Origin: Candidatus Eisenbacteria bacterium
GTDB lineage: Bacteria > Orphanbacterota > Orphanbacteria > Orphanbacterales > Orphanbacteraceae
Assembly: GCA_016867715.1 (NCBI GenBank)
Contig: VGIW01000018.1
Location: 1-49,741 of the forward strand
DNA: 49,741 bases
Direction: 5' to 3'
The position numbers and the translations under genes are program-made. Of this stretch, positions 26,473 to 36,530 are shown one piece after another; within the stretch, counting starts at the first letter, position 1; the number at the start of each line of letters is the position of its first letter. The notes beneath the pieces are model-generated. The model was not told the DNA's origin and searched no databases. It worked only from the letters and a program-made list of their open reading frames with translations.

Positions 26473-27618
26473 ATGATCATGCGCCTGAAACTCCGACCCG
26501 GTTTCGTTTTCGGGGACGAGCGCGTCTCTCTTCTCACAGCCCTCGTTCTCAGCCTTCTCGCCGCCGGATGCGGGGATGGGGGCGGCAACACGGCCCGCGG
26601 CGAGGCCTCGGGCGGAGGAGGAGGCGGACGCGCCGCGCTCCCGACCGCCGCCGTCGCGGTGGCGCCCGCCGCGCGCGGATCGATCGCGACCTTCTACGCC
26701 GCGAACGCCTCCCTCGACCCGAACAAGCAAGCGGATATCCTCGCGCGCGTGTCGGGGATCGTCACGAGCCTCCTCGCCGAGGAAGGGAACCTCGTGAAGC
26801 AGGGCGACCTTCTCCTTCGCATCGAAGATGCCGAGTACCGTCATCGACTCAGCCAGGCGGAAGCGGAGACGGCCAAGCAGCGCGCGCGGCACGATCGCCT
26901 GAAGACGATGTTCGACGGCGATCTCATCTCGGCGGAGGAGTACGAGGCCGCGCGAAGCGATCTCGTCGCCGCCGAGGCGACGCGCGATCTCGAGGCGCTT
27001 CAACTCTCGTATACCGAAGTGCGCGCGCCTTTCGCCGGCCGGATCGTGCGCCGCTTCGTCGATCCGGGGCAGATGGTTTCCGTCGGGACGCCCCTATTCG
27101 CCGTCGCGGACGTGAGCCGCCTCCTCGCGCGCGTGCACGTGCCCGCCAAGGAGTTCCGCAACATCAGGACCGACCAAAAGGTCGAGCTTGTCGTCGATTC
27201 GAGCGGCGAGATCCTCGAAGGGACGATCCGGCTCGTGAGCCCCGTCGTCGACCCTGCGAGCGGCACGATCAAGGTGACGGCCGAGATCGCCGCGTATCCG
27301 GAGAGCGTGCGCCCCGGGGACTTCGCCGAGGTCCGCATCGTGACCGATCGGAGGCCGAACGCCCTACTCGTTCCGAAGACCGCCGTAATCTCCGACAAGG
27401 GCGAGCAGGTGGTCTTCGTCGTTCCGGACAGCATCGCCGCGCGCCGCGTCGTCGAGGTCGGATTCCAGAACGAAGCCGACGCCGAGATCGCGTCCGGTCT
27501 CGAAGAAGGAGAACGGGTCGTCGTTCAGGGACAGCGCTCCCTTCAGGACGGGCAAGCGGTCCGCATCCTTGATCCTCTGAAGTTCGATTCATCGAAGTCC
27601 GGACGAGAGAATCCCTGA
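26473..27618 (+). CDS. RND efflux periplasmic adaptor (membrane-fusion) lipoprotein
   Basis: The 381-aa protein links an inner-membrane RND pump to an outer-membrane channel. It has a lipoprotein signal ('LSLLAAGCGDGG') and a glycine-rich linker, then the barrel-sandwich (lipoyl) halves 'ARVSGIVTSLLAEEGNLVKQGDLLLRI' (shown in part) and 'LSYTEVRAPFAGRIVRRFVD' separated by a short alpha-hairpin. A beta-barrel and a membrane-proximal domain ('VQGQRSLQDGQAVRI') follow. It starts at ATG 26473 with AGAGG upstream; ATG 26479 is also possible. Its TGA overlaps the ATG of the first permease, so the genes are translationally coupled. Confidence 0.92.
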   Translation: MIMRLKLRPGFVFGDERVSLLTALVLSLLAAGCGDGGGNTARGEASGGGGGGRAALPTAAVAVAPAARGSIATFYAANASLDPNKQADILARVSGIVTSLLAEEGNLVKQGDLLLRIEDAEYRHRLSQAEAETAKQRARHDRLKTMFDGDLISAEEYEAARSDLVAAEATRDLEALQLSYTEVRAPFAGRIVRRFVDPGQMVSVGTPLFAVADVSRLLARVHVPAKEFRNIRTDQKVELVVDSSGEILEGTIRLVSPVVDPASGTIKVTAEIAAYPESVRPGDFAEVRIVTDRRPNALLVPKTAVISDKGEQVVFVVPDSIAARRVVEVGFQNEADAEIASGLEEGERVVVQGQRSLQDGQAVRILDPLKFDSSKSGRENP

Positions 27619-30600
27619 TGCGGGCCCTGATCGCTCTCGCCGTGCGCCGCCGCGTGGCGGTTCTCATGTTCGTTCTCGCGATCGCCGCCTTCGGCGTCGT
27701 GGGGTACCAGAGGCTTTCGCTCGATCTTCTCCCCGACATTACCTATCCATCCCTCACGATCCAGACCGACTTCCCCGAGACCGCGCCGGCCGAAGTGGAG
27801 AACCTGCTCACGCGTCCGGTCGAAGAGGCCGTCGGGGTGCTGCGCGGACTTCGAACGATCCGCTCCGTCTCGCGCGCGGGCGTCTCCGAGGTGACGCTGG
27901 AGTTCGAATGGGGCTCTCCGATGGATCTTCTCGCGATGGACGTCCGGGAGAAACTGGATCGGCTCGTCCTTCCCGCCGAGGCCGAGGATCCGATCGTCCT
28001 CCGCTTCGACCCCTCGCTCGATCCGATTCTCCGGATCGCCGTCGCGGGGGGCGATCTCGCCGTCATGCGGCGCATTGCCGATCGAAAGCTGAAGCCGTCT
28101 TTCGAGACGATCAAGGGGGTCGCCGCGGCGCGTGTCAAGGGAGGCCTCGAGGAAGAGATCCAGATCAACATCGACCAGGAGCGCCTCGCCGCGCTCTCCG
28201 TTCCGCTTGACCGCGTGCGCCAGGCGGTAGGCGCTTCCAACATCAACCTTCCGGGCGGCTCGTTGGAGGACGAGGAGAGCCGATACCTCATCCGCACCGT
28301 GAACGAATACGACTCCGTCGAGGAGATCGCGGATCTCATCGTGGCGCAGCGGGAGAGCGCCGCGATTCGTCTCCGCGACGTGGCGGACGTCGGGCGAGGT
28401 GCCAAGGACCGCGAGGAGATCACGCGGGCGAACGGACAGGAGACGGTCGAGATCGACATCTTCAAGGAGGGGGACGCGAACATCGTCACCACCGCACGGA
28501 AGGTTCGCGAGCGGATGGGCGAGATCGAGAAGGACCTTCCCGAAGGATGGCGCCTTGTGCTCCTCTTCGATCAGTCCCGCTTCATCGAGCGGGCGCTGAA
28601 CGAGGTGCGCGGAGCGGCGGTCATCGGAGGGGTGCTCGCGATCGTCGTTCTCTTCGCGTTTCTCCGCCATTGGGGGAGCACGTTCATCATCGCGCTGTCG
28701 ATTCCCATCTCGCTCGTGGCCACGTTCACAGCGATGTACCGCTTCGACATCTCGCTGAACCTCATGTCGCTCGGCGGGCTGACGCTCGCCATCGGCATGC
28801 TCGTCGACAACTCGATCGTGGTTCTCGAGTCGATCTCACGAAGACGCTCCGAGGGGCTCGCGGGCGCCGCGGCCGCGGTCGAGGGGACCGCCGAGGTGGG
28901 CGGCGCGGTCTTCGCCTCGACGCTCACGACGGTCGCCGTCTTTCTCCCGATCGTCTTCGTCGAGGGGATCGCCGGCCAGCTCTTCGGCGACATGGCGGCC
29001 ACGGTGACGATCGGCCTTCTCGCTTCCCTTCTCGTTTCCATCACTCTCATCCCGATGATGGCGGCGGGCGGCGGCTCGGCCTCCCTCCCGAGCCGACGAG
29101 CGACCGACTCGTTCGAAGCCCCGCTTCCGGAGCTCGGAGGCCTCGGCGCGCGCTACGATCGCCTCCTCCGCGGCGCTCTCCGCCGCCCGGGCGCCGTGCT
29201 CGGCGCGGCACTCGTTCTCTTCCTCGTCTCGCTCGCCGGTTTTCGCCTGACCGACACCGAGCTTCTTCCGCCGATCAACGAGGGGGAGTTCTACTTCGAA
29301 GCGAACCTCCCCGAAGGGACGCCGATCGGAGCGACCGATCGCGTGATGCGGAGAATGGAGGAGATGGCCGCCGAGGAGGATGCGATCGAACGCTCGTACG
29401 CGACCGTCGGAAGCCGCCTCGTCGCGGGCGGGGTTTCCTTCAACACGAAAGCGGAGCACTTCGGGCAGCTGAACGTCGTCCTCGCCGATCGGGCGGACGA
29501 AGCGGCGGAGCGCGCGGTCGCGGAGGAGCTTCGGCGCCGCTTCGAGACGATCCCCGATCTCGAGACAAAGGAGGGAAGGCCGACTTATTTCAGTCTTAAG
29601 ACGCCGGTGGAGGTTCTCCTCTTCGGTGAGGACTTGACCGCGCTCCGCTCGTACTCCATCGAGCTCGAAGGAAAGCTCGCGCGGATTCCGGGACTCGTCG
29701 ATCTTCGCTCCTCGCTCGAGGAGGGGAGCCCCGAGCTGCAGGTGCGCTTCGACCGCGCGCGGCTCGCTTCCCTCGGTCTCGACATGCGCGTCTTGTCGGA
29801 GACGCTGCGCGACCGCGTGTTGGGGGCGGTGCCGACCCGCTTCAAGGAAGAAGACCGCCAGATCGACATCCGCGTTCGAAACCGCGAGGCCGATCGGGCG
29901 ACCGCCGAGGCGGTTCGGAACCTGGTGGTCCCGGGAGCCGACGGAACGCCGATCCGCCTCGTGACGCTCGCGGACATTCGCCTCGATCGCGGGCCCGCGG
30001 AGATCCATCGCATCCAGCAGCAGCGAGCCGCGATCCTGAGCGCGAACCTCGAAGGCAGAAGCCTCGGCTCGGCGGTGAAGGAGATCGAGGGGGCCGTCCG
30101 CGAGATGCCGCCCCCCTCCGGCATCGCGGTCGATCTCGCGGGGCAGAACGAGGAGATGCGCGTCTCCTTCGCAAGCCTCCGCTTCGCGATCCTTCTCGCG
30201 GTCTTTCTTGTCTATCTCGTCATGGCGGCGACCTTCGAGTCGCTTCTTCATCCTTTTCTCGTTCTCTTCACGATTCCTCTCGCGCTCGTCGGCGTCGTCG
30301 CGGGGCTTCTTCTCACCGGCACCGAGATCAGCGTGATCGTCCTCATCGGGGCGGTGATGCTCGCGGGGATCGTCGTGAACAACGCGATCGTTCTCGTCGA
30401 CAAGATCAACCAACTTCGCCGCGCGGGCGTCCCGAAGGAGGAGGCGGTGATTCGCGCGGCGAGAATCCGGCTCCGCCCGATCCTGATGACCACCCTCACC
30501 ACGGTCCTCGGGCTCCTTCCGATGGCGCTCGCCGTCGGAGAAGGGGCGGAGCTTCGCTCTCCTCTCGCGATCACCGTCTCTTTCGGTCTCATCTTCAGCA

Positions 30601-30716
30601 CGGCGCTCACGCTTCTCGTGATCCCCGCGCTATACAAGACCGTTCCCTCTCGGGTTTCGGCCGACGAGACGGCCCGTGCGCCCGTCACCGCGCGTGAAGA
30701 AGGAGCTCAGCCGTGA
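27618..30716 (+). CDS. RND efflux permease, first of two
   Basis: The 1032-aa inner-membrane pump uses the proton gradient to expel substrates. It has the RND layout of two repeats, each with one plus five membrane helices and a large periplasmic loop. The TM4 motif is 'GGLTLAIGMLVDNSIVVLES', with one relay Asp and an Asn where AcrB has two Asp. The late motif 'VMLAGIVVNNAIVLVDKINQ' is also present. The start overlaps the adaptor stop and the end overlaps the second permease (GTGA). The paired permeases recall MdtB/MdtC, which work as a heteromer; whether these do is inference. Substrates are unknown. Confidence 0.92.
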   Translation: MRALIALAVRRRVAVLMFVLAIAAFGVVGYQRLSLDLLPDITYPSLTIQTDFPETAPAEVENLLTRPVEEAVGVLRGLRTIRSVSRAGVSEVTLEFEWGSPMDLLAMDVREKLDRLVLPAEAEDPIVLRFDPSLDPILRIAVAGGDLAVMRRIADRKLKPSFETIKGVAAARVKGGLEEEIQINIDQERLAALSVPLDRVRQAVGASNINLPGGSLEDEESRYLIRTVNEYDSVEEIADLIVAQRESAAIRLRDVADVGRGAKDREEITRANGQETVEIDIFKEGDANIVTTARKVRERMGEIEKDLPEGWRLVLLFDQSRFIERALNEVRGAAVIGGVLAIVVLFAFLRHWGSTFIIALSIPISLVATFTAMYRFDISLNLMSLGGLTLAIGMLVDNSIVVLESISRRRSEGLAGAAAAVEGTAEVGGAVFASTLTTVAVFLPIVFVEGIAGQLFGDMAATVTIGLLASLLVSITLIPMMAAGGGSASLPSRRATDSFEAPLPELGGLGARYDRLLRGALRRPGAVLGAALVLFLVSLAGFRLTDTELLPPINEGEFYFEANLPEGTPIGATDRVMRRMEEMAAEEDAIERSYATVGSRLVAGGVSFNTKAEHFGQLNVVLADRADEAAERAVAEELRRRFETIPDLETKEGRPTYFSLKTPVEVLLFGEDLTALRSYSIELEGKLARIPGLVDLRSSLEEGSPELQVRFDRARLASLGLDMRVLSETLRDRVLGAVPTRFKEEDRQIDIRVRNREADRATAEAVRNLVVPGADGTPIRLVTLADIRLDRGPAEIHRIQQQRAAILSANLEGRSLGSAVKEIEGAVREMPPPSGIAVDLAGQNEEMRVSFASLRFAILLAVFLVYLVMAATFESLLHPFLVLFTIPLALVGVVAGLLLTGTEISVIVLIGAVMLAGIVVNNAIVLVDKINQLRRAGVPKEEAVIRAARIRLRPILMTTLTTVLGLLPMALAVGEGAELRSPLAITVSFGLIFSTALTLLVIPALYKTVPSRVSADETARAPVTAREEGAQP

Positions 30717-33700
30717 CGCTTCCCGAACTCGCGATCCGGCGGCCGGTCACGACGAGCATGATTCTCGTGAGCATCCTCGCGCTCGGGCTTGTCGCGCTCT
30801 TTCGCATTCCGCTCGGCTTTCTCCCCGAGACGGAGCAGCCGGAGGTCTTTGTCTTCGTCCCCTATCCGAACTCGACGCCCGAGCAGATCGAGCGCCTCAT
30901 CGTGCGCCCGCTCGAGGAGACGCTCGGATCCGTCAAGGGGCTCCGGAACATGTGGGCGATGTGCGACAGCGAGGGAGGGCGGGTTCGCCTCGAGTTCGAT
31001 TGGGGCCACGAAATGGATCTTGCGCGCGTCGAGGTGCGGGAGAAGGTCGATCGAGTGCGGCGCGAGCTTCCCGACGACGTCGAGGAGATCTTCGTGAGCG
31101 GCGATTGGGACTCGCGGGATTCCGACATGCCGATCCTCGAGGGAAGGCTCTCCTCGAAGCGGGATCTCAGCGAGAGCTACGATCTTCTCGACCGGAAGAT
31201 CGTGCGGCCGATCGAGCGGATTCCCGGCGTCGCGCAGGTCCGCCTCGACGGGGTGAACCCGAAGGAAGTCCGCATCAACCTTCGCGCGGCCGACCTCGAG
31301 GCGCACCGCATGGACATTCGCGAGATCACCCGCATCCTTCGCGCCGGGAATTTCGACCAGAGCCTCGGGACGATCAAGGAGCCGGAGAGGCGCTTCACCC
31401 TCCGCGCCGTCGGTTCGTTCGCCTCGCTCGATGAGATCCGCGGTCTCGTCCTTCGAGCGGATGGTCTTCGGCTCGCCGATGTCGCCGAGGTGGTTTACGA
31501 GGAGCCGCCGCTCGAATACGGCCGGCACTTGGACGGCGACTTCGCCGTCGGGGTCACCGTCACGAAGGAAGCGGGCGCCGACGCAGTCACGATCTGCGAT
31601 GCGGTGAGGGCGCGCGTCGAACGCATGAAGGACGACCCGGAGCTCGAGGGGGTGAACTTTCTCATTTGGTTCGACCAGGGCGCGGAGATTCGCCGCACGC
31701 TCCGCGATCTCGCGTCCTCGGGCGTCTTCGGATCGATCCTCGCCGCGGTCGTGCTCTTCGCGTTTCTCCGCCGCGCGAGCATGACGGCCGTTTCCGTCTT
31801 CTGCATCCCGTTCTCGCTCGTCGTCGCGTGCGGCGTGATCTGGGCCCAGGGGAAGAGTCTCAACACGCTCTCGCTTCTCGGCCTCATTGTCGGCGTCGGC
31901 ATGCTCGTCGACAACGCGGTCGTCGTGATGGAGAACATCGCGCGCCACCAGCGGCTCGGCAAGGAAAGAATGGTATCGGCCCTCGTGGGCTCGCGCGAGG
32001 TCGCGAGCGCCGTCTCCGCGGCGACTTTGACCTCGGTGATCGTCTTTCTTCCTTTGGTTTTCAACAAACCAAACGAGATGAACCTGTACCTCAAGGAGCT
32101 CGGGATCACCGTCTGCCTCACGCTGCTCGCTTCTCTCTTCATCAGCCAAACCCTGATTCCTCTCGCCACCTCGCGGTTCATCGCCCCCCGCTCCAAGGAC
32201 AAAGGCCGTCTGATGGAACGGATCGAGAACGGCTACGTTCGTGTTCTCCGCTTCACCCTCCGCCGGCGTTGGATCGCCCCGGCCGTCGGGGTCGCGATGA
32301 TTCTCTCCGCGGTCTATCCGTTCGTCCGAATCGACAAGAATTTCGATGCGAGCCGCTCCGAGGCGTTCGTCCAGGTGCGCTACGAGTTCAGCGAGGAGCT
32401 CAGCCTCGACCGCACGAAGCAAGTCGTGGAGCGTGTCGAGAGCGAGTTGGTGCCGTTCAAAGAAGAGCTTCGCGCGCGGTCGATCTACAGCTTCTGGAGC
32501 CCGCGCTGGACGCTGACTCGCGTTTACATGAAGGAGGGCGAATCGAACGAAAAGGCGATGGCCGCCGCGAGGCGGAAGCTGCGCGAGATTCTCCCCACGA
32601 TCCCGGGGGTGCGCCTCGAAGTGCAGGAGCAGGGGCCCGGATGGCGGCACGGCGGAGGAAAGCGCATCGGTTTCCAGATCGTCGGCGAGGACACGAGCGT
32701 GCTCGCGCGCCTCGCCGCGGACGCGAAGCGGGAGATCGCGGCGATCCCCGGTCTCTCGGACGTTTGGAGCAGCAGCGAATCGGGCGGCCTCGAGCTGTAC
32801 GTCCATCTCGACCGAGAGGCCGCGTCGCGCTACGGAGTTCCGCTCAGCCAACCGGCCGATGTGATCTCGCTCACGTTCCGGGGTCGGCGCTTGCAGCGTT
32901 TTCGCACGCCGGAAGGGGAGCGCGAAATGCGGCTCACCCTGGATGAACGGGAGAAAGAGAGCGTCTCGCAGCTTCGGAATCTTCCCCTCTGGACCGCGGA
33001 CGGAGAGAAGATCCCCCTCGCTTCTCTCGCCGGCTTCCACGTCGCCCCGGGCCCCGAGCGGATCAGCAGGGACAATCGTGTGACGAGCGTTTGGGTCGGG
33101 GCTCGCTACGACAAGGGGACGATCGAGGACTACATCCCGCGCGTGACCGCCGCGCTCGAAGGGCTGGAGTTTCCTTACGGCTATTCGTTCACGTTCCGCG
33201 ATTGGGAGGAGCGGCGGCGCGAGCAATCCCGGGAGTTCCTCGTGAACCTCATCCTCGCGCTTTTCCTGATCTTCGCCGTCATGGCGGGTGTCTTCGAATC
33301 GGTTCTCCAGGCGATCAGCCTCATGGTGGCGCTCCCCTTCGCGCTCGGCGGCGCGATCTGGATTCTCTATCTCACGAAAACGGACTTCGACCAACCGGCC
33401 GCGGTCGGGCTTCTTCTTCTCATCGGGATCGTCGTGAACAACGGGATCGTGATGATCGAGCACATCAATCACTATAGGCGTCAAGGGACTGGGCGGTACG
33501 ACGCGATGATCGCCGGAGGCCGCGAGAGACTCCGTCCGATCTTGATGACCGCGATCACGACCCTCGTCGGCCTCGTTCCGATCGTCGTCCAGAGACCGGC
33601 CCTGGCCGGGGTTTACTACTACTCGATGGCTCTCGTCATCATGGGCGGGCTCGCGGTCTCCACGTTCTTGACATCCGTCTTGCTCCCGACGACGGCCGTG

Positions 33701-33790
33701 CTCTCGGAGGATCTCTACGCCGGTCTCCGCGCGCGACTCGCCGCGGTCGGCGCGCGGTTTCGGGGAGGAGCGCGGCGCGAGCCGGTTTGA
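30713..33790 (+). CDS. RND efflux permease, second of two
   Basis: The 1025-aa protein is homologous to the preceding permease but well diverged. Its TM4 motif is 'GLIVGVGMLVDNAVVVMENI', and 'LLLIGIVVNNGIVMIEHINH' comes from the second repeat. The start is GTG 30713 inside the previous stop codon, with AAGGAG (30700-30705) seven bases upstream. No outer-membrane TolC-type gene follows, so the pump must use a channel encoded elsewhere. The next gene, a TPR protein, begins 89 bases downstream. Confidence 0.92.
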   Translation: MTLPELAIRRPVTTSMILVSILALGLVALFRIPLGFLPETEQPEVFVFVPYPNSTPEQIERLIVRPLEETLGSVKGLRNMWAMCDSEGGRVRLEFDWGHEMDLARVEVREKVDRVRRELPDDVEEIFVSGDWDSRDSDMPILEGRLSSKRDLSESYDLLDRKIVRPIERIPGVAQVRLDGVNPKEVRINLRAADLEAHRMDIREITRILRAGNFDQSLGTIKEPERRFTLRAVGSFASLDEIRGLVLRADGLRLADVAEVVYEEPPLEYGRHLDGDFAVGVTVTKEAGADAVTICDAVRARVERMKDDPELEGVNFLIWFDQGAEIRRTLRDLASSGVFGSILAAVVLFAFLRRASMTAVSVFCIPFSLVVACGVIWAQGKSLNTLSLLGLIVGVGMLVDNAVVVMENIARHQRLGKERMVSALVGSREVASAVSAATLTSVIVFLPLVFNKPNEMNLYLKELGITVCLTLLASLFISQTLIPLATSRFIAPRSKDKGRLMERIENGYVRVLRFTLRRRWIAPAVGVAMILSAVYPFVRIDKNFDASRSEAFVQVRYEFSEELSLDRTKQVVERVESELVPFKEELRARSIYSFWSPRWTLTRVYMKEGESNEKAMAAARRKLREILPTIPGVRLEVQEQGPGWRHGGGKRIGFQIVGEDTSVLARLAADAKREIAAIPGLSDVWSSSESGGLELYVHLDREAASRYGVPLSQPADVISLTFRGRRLQRFRTPEGEREMRLTLDEREKESVSQLRNLPLWTADGEKIPLASLAGFHVAPGPERISRDNRVTSVWVGARYDKGTIEDYIPRVTAALEGLEFPYGYSFTFRDWEERRREQSREFLVNLILALFLIFAVMAGVFESVLQAISLMVALPFALGGAIWILYLTKTDFDQPAAVGLLLLIGIVVNNGIVMIEHINHYRRQGTGRYDAMIAGGRERLRPILMTAITTLVGLVPIVVQRPALAGVYYYSMALVIMGGLAVSTFLTSVLLPTTAVLSEDLYAGLRARLAAVGARFRGGARREPV

Positions 33791-33879
33791 ACGCCGGAGA
33801 ACCGTGAACCGTCTATTCGGACAGACGCCGATGCGACCCGCGTTCTTCGGGAACATATGCAAGAAAGAGGGATCGAATC

Positions 33880-35451
33880 ATGAGACCGTCCGGAATCGCT
33901 CGTGTCGCGCTCGCCATTTTCGCTCTTCTCTCGCCGGCCGCGCGCTCGGCGCCTCCGGAACGGCTCGACCGCGCGGCCGCGCTCACGGTCGAGGGGGATT
34001 ACGCGGCAGCGATAGGCGAGTACCGGGCGTTTCTCTCCGAAGCGCCGGACGACCGGCTCGCGCCGGTCGCGGCAATGGCGATTGCGAACATCCATCTTCG
34101 CGTTCTTCGCGACACGACCGAGGCGGAGAAGACGCTGAGTCGCGTTCTCGCCGACTATCGGGGGGCCGCCTGGGCGGCGGAAGCGGCGCGGGAGAAGGCC
34201 GCCTGCGCGCGGTCGCGCGAGAGGTGGCAAGAGGCGGCGGAGTCGTATCTTCTCGCCCTCGAGCTCGCAGCCGGAACGCCGGGTTCCGAATCCGATCAAT
34301 GGATGAGCGAGGTCACGGTCGCCGCGGCCGACTGCCACTATCGGGCCGGCGACCCCGCGAAGGTGATTGAGACATACGAGAAGGCGCTTGTCGGAGAGCC
34401 GCCCCCAGAGGTCGCCGCCGTCGCTCTCTTTCGGCTCGGGGAAACGTACGAATCGAAAAACGAAGAAGAGAAGGCGGCAGAGAGCTACGCGCGTGTTCTG
34501 CGCTCGTACCCGTCATCCGAGCTTTTCGATCAGGCGATCGGAAAGCGCGAGTTGATCGATCGACACGCGGCGATCGATTGGAGACCGTACGCCGCCTACT
34601 CGGAGGCGACGCGGATGATCGCCGCCCGCGACTTGGAAGGAGCCCTCGCGAAGATCGACGAGGTTCTCGCCGCCCCTTCGGACGAAGCGCTCGCCGAGTG
34701 CGCCGAGTACCGCAAGATCGCGATCGAAACGGCTCTTCGCGCCTCCTTCCGCGAAGGGTGCGAGCGACTCGAGGCGTTCCTCGACAAGCACCCGAATGGA
34801 CAGATGAGAGGAGCTGCGGAGCGGACGTTGGAGCGCGATTGGGGTCCTGCCGCCGACCTGGAAGAAAGGGTTGAGGAAGATCCCGAGAACCCGGGGCTCC
34901 TCGGCCAGCTCGGCGGTATCTATCTTCGCGCGCGCGCGCCCGGCCGCGCGATCGATTTGCTCGAGAGAGCCGCCGCGCTCGATCCGGAGAACGATCTTCT
35001 CCGTCTTCAGCTCGGCTACGCGCACGCGCAAGCGGGCGACGACACAAACGCGCTCGAGTCGTTCCGGTCCTATCTCGACCGCCACCCGCAAGACACGCGC
35101 GTGATGAACCAGATCGGCTATCTCTACCTCGGCCGCGGCGAGGCGGAGCAGGCGATCTCTTACTTCCGGATGTACGTCGAGGCCGCGCCGGATGAAGCGA
35201 ACGCGCACGACAGCATGGGCGAGGGTTTGCTCGCTGCCGGGCGGTTCGAAGAAGCCGCGCGCGAATATGAGATGGCGGTCTCGATCGATCCGTCGTTTGC
35301 GAACTCGTATTTCATGTTGGGCCGTGCGCGAACGGAACTGAAGGACACCGCGGGGGCGATTGCCGCATACGAACGTTTCCTGGAGCTCAGCCCGACCGGG
35401 GCGCAGGCGGACCAGGCGCGGGCGGCGCTCGAAGAGCTTCGCGCGCAGTAG
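33880..35451 (+). CDS. Exported tetratricopeptide-repeat protein
   Basis: The 523-aa product has a signal peptide ('ARVALAIFALLSPAARSA') and is alpha-helical throughout. Clear TPR units include 'PGLLGQLGGIYLRARAPGRA', 'AHAQAGDDTNALESFRSYLD', 'NQIGYLYLGRGEAEQAISYF' and 'FMLGRARTELKDTAGAIAAY'. The N-terminal half resembles the TolA-YbgF/tol-pal tetratricopeptide type of periplasmic scaffold. It follows the RND genes on the same strand and precedes the DUF362 gene by 34 bases; a shared transcript is likely, a shared function is not shown. AAAGAGGG lies upstream of ATG 33880. Confidence 0.85.
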   Translation: MRPSGIARVALAIFALLSPAARSAPPERLDRAAALTVEGDYAAAIGEYRAFLSEAPDDRLAPVAAMAIANIHLRVLRDTTEAEKTLSRVLADYRGAAWAAEAAREKAACARSRERWQEAAESYLLALELAAGTPGSESDQWMSEVTVAAADCHYRAGDPAKVIETYEKALVGEPPPEVAAVALFRLGETYESKNEEEKAAESYARVLRSYPSSELFDQAIGKRELIDRHAAIDWRPYAAYSEATRMIAARDLEGALAKIDEVLAAPSDEALAECAEYRKIAIETALRASFREGCERLEAFLDKHPNGQMRGAAERTLERDWGPAADLEERVEEDPENPGLLGQLGGIYLRARAPGRAIDLLERAAALDPENDLLRLQLGYAHAQAGDDTNALESFRSYLDRHPQDTRVMNQIGYLYLGRGEAEQAISYFRMYVEAAPDEANAHDSMGEGLLAAGRFEEAAREYEMAVSIDPSFANSYFMLGRARTELKDTAGAIAAYERFLELSPTGAQADQARAALEELRAQ

Positions 35452-35485
35452 CGCCGGCGCGCCGAGCGCCGGGGGAGAAATCACC

Positions 35486-36406
35486 ATGGACATGAACATT
35501 TCAAGACGCGAGTTTCTCAAGCGATCCGCTGTTCTCGGCGCCGGAGTCGCCGCCGGCTCTGCCGCGCTGTCGGGACGCGCGCTCCCGGCGGGTCTCGCGC
35601 GCTATCGGCCGCCGATCGACCTCGCGGTGGCGGGCGGGACATCTCCCGCCCGGAATTGCCTCGCTGCCGTCGACGCCCTGGGCGGGTTCGGGAAGTTCGT
35701 CCAACCCGGAGACAAGGTCGTCGTGAAGCCGAACCCGATCGGCTCGAGCCCGCCTGAAATGGCCGTCAACACGCATCCGGAGATGGTCGAGGCGGTCGTC
35801 CGCGAGTGCTTCGCGGCCGGAGCGGGAGAGGTCATCGTCCTCAGCCATGACGGGATGAGCTCCTTCACGGGGAACGGAACCGCGGACGCGGTCGAGCGGG
35901 CGGGCGGGACGGTGAAGGCGCTCCAGAACCGGCACGAGGAGTTCGCGGAGATCCCCGTTCCGCGAGGCCGCGTTCTCCGAACGGTCGAAATCGCAAGAGA
36001 CATCATCGACGCCGACGTCTTCATCAACATGCCGATCGCGAAGCATCACGGGCAGACTCGCGTCACGTTCGCGATGAAGAACCTGATGGGCGTGAATTGG
36101 GACAGGATCTTCTTTCACAGAAACGATATCGAACGCTGCATCGCCGAGCTCGCCTCCGCGATTCCGCACAGCCTCGTGATCATGGACGCGAACCACGTGC
36201 TTCTCACGAACGGCCCGAGCGGTCCCGGCCGAGTCGTCCGCCCACAGCGGGTGATCGCCGGGATCGATCCGGTGGCGGTGGATGCGTACTCGACGCGCTT
36301 TCACGAGATTCTTCCGGAGAGGATTCGGCACATCCGCGAAGCGTACGATCTCGGCGTTGGCGAGATGCACGTGGAGAATCTCAGGATCGAGGAGGTGAAC
36401 GCATAG
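35486..36406 (+). CDS. DUF362 protein with Tat signal
   Basis: The 306-aa product starts with a textbook twin-arginine signal (ISRREFLKRSAVLGAG), so it should be exported folded. The rest is a DUF362 domain ('GDKVVVKPNPIGSSPPEMAV', 'DVFINMPIAKHHGQTRVTFA', 'MKNLMGVNWDRIFFH', 'GIDPVAVDAYSTRF'). DUF362 proteins often carry ferredoxin-like Fe-S clusters; no Cys cluster is visible here, so the cofactor that would need Tat export is unknown. GGGGGAG lies about eight bases before ATG 35486. Its TAG stop is the first edge of REP-like element C. Confidence 0.88.
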   Translation: MDMNISRREFLKRSAVLGAGVAAGSAALSGRALPAGLARYRPPIDLAVAGGTSPARNCLAAVDALGGFGKFVQPGDKVVVKPNPIGSSPPEMAVNTHPEMVEAVVRECFAAGAGEVIVLSHDGMSSFTGNGTADAVERAGGTVKALQNRHEEFAEIPVPRGRVLRTVEIARDIIDADVFINMPIAKHHGQTRVTFAMKNLMGVNWDRIFFHRNDIERCIAELASAIPHSLVIMDANHVLLTNGPSGPGRVVRPQRVIAGIDPVAVDAYSTRFHEILPERIRHIREAYDLGVGEMHVENLRIEEVNA

Positions 36407-36497
36407 GTAATTGGGGACAGTCACCTATTACGGTTCCCAATTACCTGTTTCGACTTTCGCAATGGGGATCGGTAATAGGTGACTGTCCCCAATTACC
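36406..36497. repeat. REP-like palindromic element C, 26-bp perfect arms
   Basis: The arms 36406-36431 and 36472-36497 are perfect reverse complements over 26 bases (GGTAATTGGGGACAGTCACC, then TATTAC). The 40-base loop repeats part of the arm (CCAATTACC). The first base is also the last base of the DUF362 stop codon, so the element abuts the gene exactly. It resembles dispersed GGGGACAG palindromes that I associate with REP-associated transposases, but no such transposase is in the window. Confidence 0.75.
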
Positions 36498-36530
36498 CCC
36501 CAATTACCCATGCAGCGAAAGGAGGCGCGT

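Noticed and set aside
30707-33862. 1051-codon minus-strand frame opposite the second RND permease
   Set aside because: The plus-strand permease has full family motifs; the minus frame is a GC-driven shadow with no recognisable domain.
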